Assembly: GCA_003136335.1 (NCBI GenBank)
Contig: PLEA01000635.1
Location: 1 to 10,520, forward strand
Direction: 5' to 3'
Origin: Acidobacteriaceae bacterium
GTDB taxonomy: Bacteria > Acidobacteriota > Terriglobia > Terriglobales > SbA1
DNA: 10,520 nucleotides
Both the position numbers and the translations under genes were made by a program. Below, one piece after another: positions 1 through 5,849 of the stretch. Every line of letters starts with the position of its first letter. Position 1 is the first letter of the stretch. The notes under the pieces were generated by a model that did no database searches, was not told where the DNA came from, and was given only the letters and a program-made list of their open reading frames with translations.

Positions 1-447
1 AATGGCGCGGTCGTGGCCCAGTTTGGGCAGGTTCACCCAGATGTCGTGTCGGAGCGCAAGTTGCGGCAGGATGTTTTTCTGGCGGAGTTTGATCTAGAGC
101 AGTTGTACAGGAATGGGCTGCGGCCGGTGCGGTTTGCTCCTCTCGGCAAATATCCGGCGGTGGATAGGGATTTTTCGTTTATTTTTGCCGATGGGATTTC
201 GTTTGAGCAGATGCGCAAGGTGATCGCGGGCTTGGGCCTAGCGGAGTTAGAAGAGTTTCGTCCGGTAGAAATATTCCGCGCCGGGGGAAATGCGGAGGGC
301 AAATATTCTGTATTGTTGCGGGTTCGGTTTCAGTCCGCGGATCGGACGCTGCGCGAGGATGAGGTGGCCCAGTGGTCGGGGAAGATCGTGGCGGCGCTGG
401 CGGAATTAGGCGGGGTGCAGAGGGTTGGAGAAAATCCCCCACCCTAA
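1..447 (+). CDS. pheT: Phenylalanine--tRNA ligase beta subunit, C-terminal part (5' end outside window)
   Basis: The reading frame is open from base 1 (N-G-A-V-V-A-Q-F-G-Q...) to a TAA at 445-447, so this is the last 148 codons of a longer gene; a GTG at 13 is internal. PheT is the large subunit of the cytoplasmic alpha2beta2 enzyme that charges tRNA-Phe. The visible part covers the end of the catalytic-like core (FGQVHPDV, then VFLAEFDLEQL) and the whole C-terminal anticodon-binding (FDX-ACB) domain, recognisable from its opening PLGKYPAVDRDFSFIF and its regular alternation of strands and helices to the end. The C-terminus looks complete. A 5-bp hairpin (438-442 with 451-455) straddles the stop codon but has no T-run, so it is not a convincing terminator. 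Family assignment is secure from the motifs. Confidence 0.95.
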   Translation, partial: NGAVVAQFGQVHPDVVSERKLRQDVFLAEFDLEQLYRNGLRPVRFAPLGKYPAVDRDFSFIFADGISFEQMRKVIAGLGLAELEEFRPVEIFRAGGNAEGKYSVLLRVRFQSADRTLREDEVAQWSGKIVAALAELGGVQRVGENPPP

Positions 448-514
448 ATAGTGGGCGGATCAAACCTTCTCGGTCTCGCCAGGTTTCGGGCGGGAGAGTG
501 AAGAGGGCGGCTCC

Positions 515-660
515 CTGCTTTCGGGTTCCGGCGCGAACAGAATCCGGCTAGTCATGTCCTCCTGTGCAAAAGATGGGCAGGATGGGCCTTGCGCGGTTGA
601 GCAAGGACGAGTACGATAAAGATGTTCTCATTTAGGCCTCGTTCCCGCGCAGGCCTTCCG
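515..660 (+). ncRNA. ssrS: Candidate 6S RNA (ends approximate)
   Basis: 6S RNA is a rod-shaped RNA that mimics an open promoter and sequesters housekeeping RNA polymerase. Three things point to it. First, a hairpin CCTTGC (587-592)/GCAAGG (601-606) closes the loop GCGGTTGA; this resembles the apical hairpin of E. coli 6S RNA, whose loop also contains GCGGTTG. Second, a long-range stem can form between 528-538 and 641-653 (GCGCGAAC pairs with GTTCCCGCGC across a two-base bulge, plus two more G-C pairs beyond one mismatch), enclosing about 100 bases and leaving large, mostly unpaired internal strands like the central bubble. Third, position: a noncoding gap right behind pheT, in a chromosomal context where 6S RNA occurs in several bacterial groups. 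The ends are guesses and the fold was done by eye, so this is a moderate call. Confidence 0.42.
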
Positions 661-858
661 CGCCAGCCGATCCGAGGCGGCGCCTTACGGATCCGATCAA
701 CGAAATCGATAGAATTTAAGAGAAGTTTTTATTCGCGAATAGCAGTTCGTTTCAAGAGTTGGGGTTCGTTCCAAAGTGTGTTCAGTCGCAACCCGCAACT
801 GCGTCGATCCGATCCTGTGTGCTAGGCGGAGCTTTGCGCGAAGGCGGGGAGCGCGTGA

Positions 859-887
859 TTGGCGGGGCCTTTGAGATTCTGTAAAAT
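859..887 (+). promoter_or_regulatory. Predicted sigma70-type promoter for the receiver-domain gene
   Basis: TTGGCG (859-864, 4 of 6 to consensus) and TAAAAT (882-887, 5 of 6) are separated by exactly 17 bases. Initiation would fall near 894, leaving a leader of about 27 bases before the ATG at 921. The placement supports independent transcription of that gene from pheT. Confidence 0.45.
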
Positions 888-920
888 TCTGCAACAAGTA
901 CGTAACAGCTTGAGAGGACT

Positions 921-1595
921 ATGAACGCTGGACCAGCAAGACCCTCCGGTGGTGGTGGCGGGGGTGGAAGAAGAAGGCGGCGCGGACGCCGTCCACACAA
1001 TCTGCGCGGACAGAAGCCCGGACCGGGCTTGAGCCGGGAAAATAAAGACGGCATCTACACGGCGCCGATGGATCACAGCTACCGGGCGGCGTTGGCCGGG
1101 GGCAACAACAATGGGCACAAGGGGGGGCGGCAGAGGCCGGGGTTTGCGGCGCAATATCCGCAACCGGAGCCGGAACCGTTGCCGATGAATGGAGATGCGA
1201 ACCCGCGCATCTTTGCCTTTATTGAAGATTTGTTTTTTATGGCGAAGATTCAGGAGACGGCGCGCAAGCTCAACGTGAAAGTTGAGTTCGTGAAGACGGA
1301 CAAGGATCTGATGGAGCGGATGGAGCAGAACGGCGACGAGAAACCTTCGCTGATTATTTTTGATCTGAACCTGGCGAGCGTGAAACCGCTGACCCTGATT
1401 CCGAAGCTGAAGAGCAGGCTGAAGAAGGGGACGTCGATCATCGGATTCCTGTCGCATGTGCAGGGAGATTTGAAGCAGAAGGCGCACGAAGTGGGTTGCG
1501 ACATGGTGCTGCCGCGGTCGGCATTTTCGCAGAATCTGCCGCAGTTGCTGCGCAGGCATGGGGCGCCGGAGGATGTGGAGCCGACGGTGCAGTAG
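921..1595 (+). CDS. CheY-like receiver-domain protein with Gly/Arg-rich N-terminal tail
   Basis: 224 residues. Residues 1-90 are low complexity: a run of seven Gly (10-16) followed by a dense Arg block (17-24), then Gly/Asn/Pro/Glu-rich linker. Residues 95-210 read as a receiver fold: RIFAFIED (beta1, with E102/D103 at the acidic-pair position), SLIIFDLN with D148 at the phospho-acceptor position, SIIGFLSHV with S178 at the Thr/Ser switch position, and CDMVLPRSAF at beta5. The conserved Lys of beta5 is absent, so this may be a pseudo-receiver or atypical response regulator rather than a normal phospho-switch. There is no output domain after it. The basic tail could bind nucleic acid, but that is inference. 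GAGAGG at 912-917 is a close but usable ribosome binding site. No histidine kinase is nearby. Fold: fairly sure; function: unknown. Confidence 0.75.
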   Translation: MNAGPARPSGGGGGGGRRRRRGRRPHNLRGQKPGPGLSRENKDGIYTAPMDHSYRAALAGGNNNGHKGGRQRPGFAAQYPQPEPEPLPMNGDANPRIFAFIEDLFFMAKIQETARKLNVKVEFVKTDKDLMERMEQNGDEKPSLIIFDLNLASVKPLTLIPKLKSRLKKGTSIIGFLSHVQGDLKQKAHEVGCDMVLPRSAFSQNLPQLLRRHGAPEDVEPTVQ

Positions 1596-1670
1596 GGGCG
1601 GCGTCCGGATTGTGGAGCTTGCCTCGAGCTGCGGACTGAAGTTAAGTCTCCTCTCAGCCCGATTATCGTC

Positions 1671-2312
1671 TCACTTCACTTCGGCAGGACAAGGCGCTCC
1701 CGCTGCCTGCCATTGCTTCACCTTTGCGGCAAACTCCTCATGCGGCATGGGGACAGGACTTCGGCCCTCGCCGGGGTTCCAGGCCCAGGACACGAGTTTA
1801 TCTTCCGTGAGGTGTTCGACGAGTTGATCAAGGTTCCGGTTCCTGTTTTGTTTGGGATCTTTGATCGACTGGCAAAGTTGCGCATCGGTCAGTCCCTGCC
1901 AGATCATGGGAGTTTTCGAAGGCGGCAGACCCCAGTTGGGTGCGCCGGGCGGCAGATGTGCTCCCGCCAGATTGTGGTCCTGATGACAGGCGCTGCATTT
2001 TTCGGCAGTCAGTCCGTGACCGTCAGGACCCCGCCGCACGTTCATGGTGTGCGGATGTCCGTTATCGCCCTGCCGCGGAGAGTCTCCCTGCGAATGACAG
2101 TTCATGCAGCGCGGGTGCCGCAACACAGGAACAAACGCTGTGAAGAGCGCTCGCTCGTCGCCTGCTGCTGATGCAGCCATACTCGCGGGCTTACTCTTTA
2201 AGTCCGCGGGCCGTTCCGCAACGGCTATCGGAAACCAGAGACAGAGTGCCCCGGCGAGCCCGACAAACCCTGTCAAAAACGCTTTTCGAACCAATTTGTG
2301 CAAGTGTTTCAT
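1671..2312 (-). CDS. Periplasmic diheme c-type cytochrome of the molybdenum-hydroxylase operon
   Basis: 213 residues from an ATG (2312-2310) that overlaps the stop of the upstream hydroxylase gene (ATGA) and follows a GGAGG at 2317-2321. The frame stays open further upstream, but that extension lies inside the neighbour's coding region and has no cytochrome features, so I reject the longer start. A basic N-terminus plus hydrophobic segment (about residues 10-32, ending AVAE) looks like a signal peptide or anchor. Two heme c attachment motifs are visible: CMNCH (69-73) and CSACH (106-110). The rest is rich in His, Pro and Trp, with several Met (for example 136 and 189) available as axial ligands. 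Its place as third gene of a coupled set suggests it takes electrons from the IorAB-like enzyme and passes them to the respiratory chain (inference). Confidence 0.85.
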   Translation of the reverse strand: MKHLHKLVRKAFLTGFVGLAGALCLWFPIAVAERPADLKSKPASMAASAAGDERALFTAFVPVLRHPRCMNCHSQGDSPRQGDNGHPHTMNVRRGPDGHGLTAEKCSACHQDHNLAGAHLPPGAPNWGLPPSKTPMIWQGLTDAQLCQSIKDPKQNRNRNLDQLVEHLTEDKLVSWAWNPGEGRSPVPMPHEEFAAKVKQWQAAGAPCPAEVK

Positions 2313-4474
2313 ACCGCCTCCGTCAGACGGATGGGTAGCCGACGGATTCGCTTTCCAGTAACGGCGAACACGGCATTTGCGATCGCCGGCGCCGCACACG
2401 GAACACCTGGCTCTCCGATGCCGCCGGATTTCTCGTTGTTCTCCACGATGTGAGTTTGGATCTCCGGACATTCATTGATACGCATCACCGGGAAAGTGTG
2501 GAAATTTGTTTGCTGCAATCGTCCGCTCTCGAAGGTCAACTCCTGGAATAGTGCGGCCGAGGCTCCAAAGATTGCGCCACCCTCAGTTTGCGCCGCGATA
2601 ATGCCAGGGTTCACGTACTGTCCGCAGTCGATGGCACACACTAGGCGGTGCACCCGAACCTTGCCGTCCGTAACCGACACTTCGGCCACGTGCGCGGAAT
2701 AGCTGCCAAACGCAAAATGCACAGCGATTCCCCGGCCCATCCCTTTTGGCAGCGGCTGGTCCCACCCCGCTTTCTGCGCCGCGAGATCGAGCACGCCAAG
2801 GTGCCGCGGCTGCTTCATCAACAGTCCGCGCCGGAACTGGTAGGGATCTTTTCCTGCCAGGCCGGCGAGTTCGTCTACGAAGCACTCAGTGGCAAAGGCA
2901 GTGTGAGAGTGTCCCACGGAACGCAGCCACTGCACGGGAACATTGATATCCGCCCGGTGCGATTCAACCGCCAGGTTCGGGATCGCGTAGGGCAGATCGT
3001 CAACGCCTTCGACGGACGCGGGATCGTACTCCTTTCCCTTCATCATCATCCCTTCGAACGGCGTTCCCGCCATGATCGATTGCCCGACCAGACGAGATCT
3101 CCAACTCACCGGATTCCCAGCGGCATCAACCCCGCCTTCGATGGCGTGCAGAAATGCCGGGCGATACCAGCCGCCGGCCATGTCGTCTTCGCGCGTCCAA
3201 ATCACTTTGACCGGGGCTCCCGCTGCTTTGGCGACGTGCACCGCTTCCACAACAAAGTCGGACTGCGGATTCGCCCGGCGTCCGAAGCCTCCGCCCAGCA
3301 GAGTGGTGTGGAGCTGAACCTTCTCGTTGGGAAGTCCGGCGACCTTTGCAGCGTTGGCGCGATCCACCGTCTGAAACTGTGAGCCGGTCCAGATCTCGCA
3401 AGAGTCCGGGCGCAAGTCCACTGTGCAGTTCAGCGGCTCCATCATCAGGTGGGAGAGGTAGGGAACTTCGTAAACTGCCTCGATCTTCCTGGTTGCATTC
3501 GCCAGCGCAGCGGCGGCATCTCCTTCGTTCCGGACGGTCTTGCCGGGCGATTTCGCGCGCTCGCGGAAGTCCGCCATCATCTGACTGGTGTTGAAGTCCC
3601 GCATGCTGCCTTCGTCCCAATCCACCCGAAGGGTATCCCGAGCCATCTTGGCTTGCCAGAAGGAGTCCGCGATCACCGCAACGCCGGAGGGAACAGCGAC
3701 AATTTTGCGCACTCCCGGCATCGAACGGGCCCGGGAATCGTCAAAGCTCTTCATGGTCGCGCCGAAGATGGGAGGACGGGCGATCACGGCGGTTACCATT
3801 CCAGGCAATTTGACATCGATCCCGAAGACGGCTTTACCGTCCAGTTTCTCGGGAGTGTCGAGCCGCTTGATCGGTTTGCCGATCAGTTTGAACGTCTTTG
3901 GATCTTTCAGCTGTACGTGCGCGGGCGGCGTTTGCTTTGCCGCAGCGTCGACCAGCTGCCCATAAGTCAGCTTACGATTGGAACCGTTGAACACCGCCCC
4001 TGAGTCGGTGCGGCAGGCCGTTGTTTCCACATTCCATTGCTGCGCAGCCGCAGCGGTGAGCATGGCGCGTGCCGCCGCCCCGGCCTGCCGGAATTGTTCC
4101 AATCCCGACCAAACGCTGGAGCTTCCCCCTGTCATCTGCATGCCGAAGGCCGGGTGGTTATATTTGGGATCGACTGGAGCAGGCTCAAAACCAACTTTGG
4201 TCCAGTCGGCGTCGAGTTCCTCGGCGAGGAGCATGGGCAAAGAGGTGTAGACACCCTGCCCCATCTCCGAATGGTTCACGATGACCGTCACCCGTTCGTC
4301 AGTTCCGATCCGCACAAAAGCGTTTGGCGTGAAAACATTGGCGGACGGCTGCGCCGAAGCCAGTTTACTTACTCCAGGCAAATAGAAGCCGAGCAACAAA
4401 CCGCCACTGGCTGAAACTGAAAGCTTGATAAATTCGCGACGTTCCATCCCGGTGCGCTCCCGTCGAGTACTCAC
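2309..4474 (-). CDS. Tat-exported molybdopterin-binding subunit of a xanthine dehydrogenase-family hydroxylase (IorB-like)
   Basis: 721 residues, normal for the short, IorB-type large subunit. These enzymes hydroxylate N-heterocycles or oxidise aldehydes at a molybdenum cytosine-dinucleotide cofactor; the true substrate cannot be read here. The N-terminus carries a twin-arginine signal (ERREFIKL, residues 11-18, then a hydrophobic stretch to about 38 and a likely cleavage near ASAQ), so the enzyme is periplasmic. Other landmarks: [11 protein letters not shown] (114-124), the cofactor-contact motif LLGGGFGRR (392-400), and GIGEPG (685-690), where E688 is at the catalytic glutamate position of the family. 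The chosen start is a GTG overlapping the upstream stop (GTGA), with AAGGAAGG six bases before it. An ATG nine codons in (4447), preceded by GGGAG, is a possible alternative that still keeps the Tat motif. No disruption is visible. Confidence 0.93.
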   Translation of the reverse strand: MSTRRERTGMERREFIKLSVSASGGLLLGFYLPGVSKLASAQPSANVFTPNAFVRIGTDERVTVIVNHSEMGQGVYTSLPMLLAEELDADWTKVGFEPAPVDPKYNHPAFGMQMTGGSSSVWSGLEQFRQAGAAARAMLTAAAAQQWNVETTACRTDSGAVFNGSNRKLTYGQLVDAAAKQTPPAHVQLKDPKTFKLIGKPIKRLDTPEKLDGKAVFGIDVKLPGMVTAVIARPPIFGATMKSFDDSRARSMPGVRKIVAVPSGVAVIADSFWQAKMARDTLRVDWDEGSMRDFNTSQMMADFRERAKSPGKTVRNEGDAAAALANATRKIEAVYEVPYLSHLMMEPLNCTVDLRPDSCEIWTGSQFQTVDRANAAKVAGLPNEKVQLHTTLLGGGFGRRANPQSDFVVEAVHVAKAAGAPVKVIWTREDDMAGGWYRPAFLHAIEGGVDAAGNPVSWRSRLVGQSIMAGTPFEGMMMKGKEYDPASVEGVDDLPYAIPNLAVESHRADINVPVQWLRSVGHSHTAFATECFVDELAGLAGKDPYQFRRGLLMKQPRHLGVLDLAAQKAGWDQPLPKGMGRGIAVHFAFGSYSAHVAEVSVTDGKVRVHRLVCAIDCGQYVNPGIIAAQTEGGAIFGASAALFQELTFESGRLQQTNFHTFPVMRINECPEIQTHIVENNEKSGGIGEPGVPCAAPAIANAVFAVTGKRIRRLPIRLTEAV

Positions 4475-4941
4475 CTGGCACCTTCCTTTGCCACCATCTC
4501 GGCAGCCCGATGGATTGCCCTACGGATGCGCGGATATGTTCCGCAGCGACAAATGTTCCCAGTCATCGCCTGGTCAATATCCTCATCCGTGGGCGTTGGT
4601 TTCTCGCGCAACAGAACGGCCGCACTCATCAGTTGCCCCGATTGGCAGTAGCCGCACTGGGGAACGTCTTCCTCGATCCACGCACGTTGCAGTGGATGGC
4701 TCAGATTGGGCGACAGTCCTTCGATTGTGGTAACCGCTTTCCCAGTCGCGCGCGAGACTGGCGCGACACAGGAGCGCACGGCCTCTCCATCAATATGGAC
4801 AGTGCAGGCGCCGCATTGCGCCATACCGCACCCGTACTTGGTTCCGGTGAGACCAAGTTGTTCGCGGATAACCCAGAGCAGCGGAGTGGAAGGATCGACG
4901 TCGAGATCGACGCGTTTGCCGTTAACGGAGAAGCCAATCAT
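4471..4941 (-). CDS. [2Fe-2S] subunit of the xanthine dehydrogenase-family hydroxylase (IorA-like)
   Basis: 156 residues, the usual length for the small iron-sulfur subunit. It relays electrons from the molybdenum centre of the next gene's product. The plant-type ferredoxin cluster ligands are C38, C43, C46 (CGMAQCGAC) and C58. The second, helical [2Fe-2S] domain has C96 and C99 (QCGYC) and C131/C133 (CRCG). All eight cysteines are present. No signal peptide is seen, so the protein probably crosses the membrane folded together with the Tat-tagged partner. AGGAGA six bases before the ATG is a good ribosome binding site. It is first of three overlapping genes. Upstream, a TAAAAT at 4982-4987 (minus strand) could be a -10 box but lacks a good -35, so whether the operon has its own promoter or is read through from the selenoprotein gene is unresolved. 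Confidence 0.93.
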   Translation of the reverse strand: MIGFSVNGKRVDLDVDPSTPLLWVIREQLGLTGTKYGCGMAQCGACTVHIDGEAVRSCVAPVSRATGKAVTTIEGLSPNLSHPLQRAWIEEDVPQCGYCQSGQLMSAAVLLREKPTPTDEDIDQAMTGNICRCGTYPRIRRAIHRAAEMVAKEGAR

Positions 4942-5033
4942 GGTAGGTCTCCTGGTTTTTCTCCTGCGTCAAGCGCCATTGATTTTACATCGTTGGGGGA
5001 TGAGTTCATGGTTGGCGTCGACGGTGTGATTTC

Positions 5034-5108
5034 CTAGCCCGAAGGCCACGCCAGGGGGCGACCGCCGAGAAGGTGGAGGTGGAAGACGGATTGGCCGGCG
5101 CCGGGGCC
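5034..5108 (-). pseudogene. Truncated HIT-family gene remnant (3' end only)
   Basis: In one minus-strand frame this reads GPGAGQSVFHLHLLGGRPL followed by AWPSG and a TAG stop. The intact HIT protein at 9445-9792 ends GPGAGQSVFHLHVHLLGGRP followed by LSWPPG. By eye the nucleotide match between 5035-5108 and 9446-9525 has five mismatches outside one 6-base gap. The gap removes two residues of the catalytic HxHxH motif, leaving HLHLL, which could not work as a HIT site. No start or upstream HIT sequence is present: homology stops at 5108, four bases beyond the stop codon of the selenoprotein gene. It is a scar of duplication or insertion, not a gene. Confidence 0.8.
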
Positions 5109-5111
5109 TTC

Positions 5112-5849
5112 TCACTTACTTGCTCGCGTCGGGAGGGCCCGAGAAAGGGCTGCTTCCAACTCGGCAGGCTTAAACCCGAAGGGACCGGGTTTGCTCTTGT
5201 ACACAATGCGGCCTTGCGAGTCGATCAGATAGATCCGGTCGGGCCAGCCCGTATACGCTTGTTCCGTTGAGTTGCCGAACTCGTCGAGTACAGCCGGGAA
5301 TTCTATGCCAAGTTTTCGCACACAAGCTCCGGCGATGAATGCTCGATCTTCTTCCGTTTTCGGGCTGGCAAAAACAACGCTGTCTTTGATATTGCTCTGC
5401 ATTTGCCAGACATCGCTGGGATGCGCTTCGGTGATGTACACCACCAGAAATGCGACGCGTCCGCGATACTGCCTGTAAAGCTTGTTCAGAGCGGGAACCT
5501 CCCGCCGGAATGGCGGTCAAGTATAACTGCCGAATACCAGCACGACAGGTTGTCGCTGATTGAGCGTAGCAAGCTGAACGCGCTCGCTCTTGTCCAACTT
5601 GAGCAGAGAAAAAGTTGGCGCGGGATCGCCCACGTGCAGACTGCCTGCGCGGGCTTGCGTCCACAGGGTTTCAAACGGGAACAGCATGAAGACGACCGGG
5701 CCGGGCATTCTGGCCATGACCCGTCCAAAGGCTTCAGGGGGCTGGTGCATGGCCCACCAGACGTAGGCTCCAAAGAAGGCGTAGACGATCACCAGGCAGA
5801 CCAGGAGCCTGCTCAGGAGCCTACGCGTAAATGGGCTGAGCTTCTTCAT
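5112..5849 (-). CDS. Iodothyronine deiodinase-like selenoprotein with in-frame UGA (Sec111)
   Basis: A single 245-residue frame from ATG (5849-5847) to TGA (5114-5112), interrupted only by TGA at 5519-5517 (codon 111). Residues 1-110 hold an N-terminal membrane anchor (about 12-32, LLSRLLVCLVIVYAFFGAYV) and the start of a thioredoxin fold (VGDPAPTFSLLKL, PVVLVFGSYT). Right after the UGA the same frame continues PPFRREVPALNKLY, then VVYITEAHPSDVW and AYTGWPDRIYLIDSQGRIVY. These match deiodinase hallmarks: FGSxTUPPF, YIEEAHxxDGW and LPERLYVI. E141 and H143 lie 30 and 32 residues after Sec, as for the active-site Glu and His of animal enzymes. A bacterial SECIS hairpin follows the UGA. The family carries out selenol-dependent reductive dehalogenation in animals; the bacterial substrate is unknown. 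Tyr109 replaces the Cys two positions before Sec; C176 is the only other cysteine outside the membrane segment. The start overlaps the receptor stop (TAATG) without a clear ribosome binding site, suggesting translational coupling. Gene finders would report two ORFs or a pseudogene. Confidence 0.9.
5491..5519 (-). promoter_or_regulatory. UGA codon and bacterial SECIS-like hairpin for selenocysteine insertion
   Basis: On the coding (minus) strand the UGA is followed by 11 bases and then GCGGG-AGGTT-CCCGC: a perfect 5-bp stem (5505-5501 with 5495-5491) and a five-base apical loop containing GGU. The loop begins 16 bases after the UGA. In E. coli fdhF the essential loop bases G23 and U24 sit in a similar AGGUCU loop; the equivalents here are G22 and U23 counted from the U of UGA. 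No bulged U is evident in the stem. A competing small hairpin (CCGCC-ATTCC-GGCGG) lies directly after the UGA. Confidence 0.75.

Larger units (their letters stand above)
448..920. other. Long noncoding stretch between pheT and the receiver-domain gene
   Basis: About 470 bases without a credible protein gene. The short open frames here have no codon bias, no ribosome binding site and no recognisable protein. The left part is rich in potential RNA structure: a 7-bp hairpin at 474-480/489-495, and the candidate 6S RNA described separately. From about 660 to 858 I see only a few scattered copies of ATCCGATC-like words (near 668, 689 and 807) and no clear function. The promoter and leader of the next gene lie at its right end. 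Confidence 0.6.

Noticed and set aside
474..495. 7-bp hairpin TCTCGCC/GGCGGGA after pheT as a terminator
   Set aside because: There is no T-run after it (GAGTGAAGAGGG follows), so an intrinsic terminator is not supported. It may be part of RNA structure.
822..1559. 245-codon minus-strand open frame
   Set aside because: It is antisense to the receiver-domain gene, rich in Arg/Gln/Pro/Leu without motifs, and spans the plus-strand promoter and leader. The plus-strand frame has the recognisable fold.
1603..1636. Inverted repeat GTCCG...CGGAC between the convergent genes as a bidirectional terminator
   Set aside because: Only five pairs with a large asymmetric interior and no T-run on either strand.
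2313..2471. Longer start for the diheme cytochrome (extra 53 codons)
   Set aside because: The extension lies inside the 3' end of the IorB-like gene, has no signal peptide, and would bury the real signal sequence. GGAGG and the ATGA overlap mark 2312 as the start.
5517..5519. Reading the TGA as a true stop, giving a truncated 110-residue protein plus a separate downstream ORF starting at 5444
   Set aside because: Family motifs run across the TGA in one frame, the residue at the TGA is Sec in the family, the downstream 'start' is a GTG in the middle of a conserved strand, and a SECIS-like hairpin is present. A pseudogene is therefore much less likely.
5170..5664. 164-codon open frame on the minus strand overlapping the selenoprotein gene
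   Set aside because: It has no recognisable domain, and its composition is that of an out-of-frame shadow of the deiodinase-like gene.
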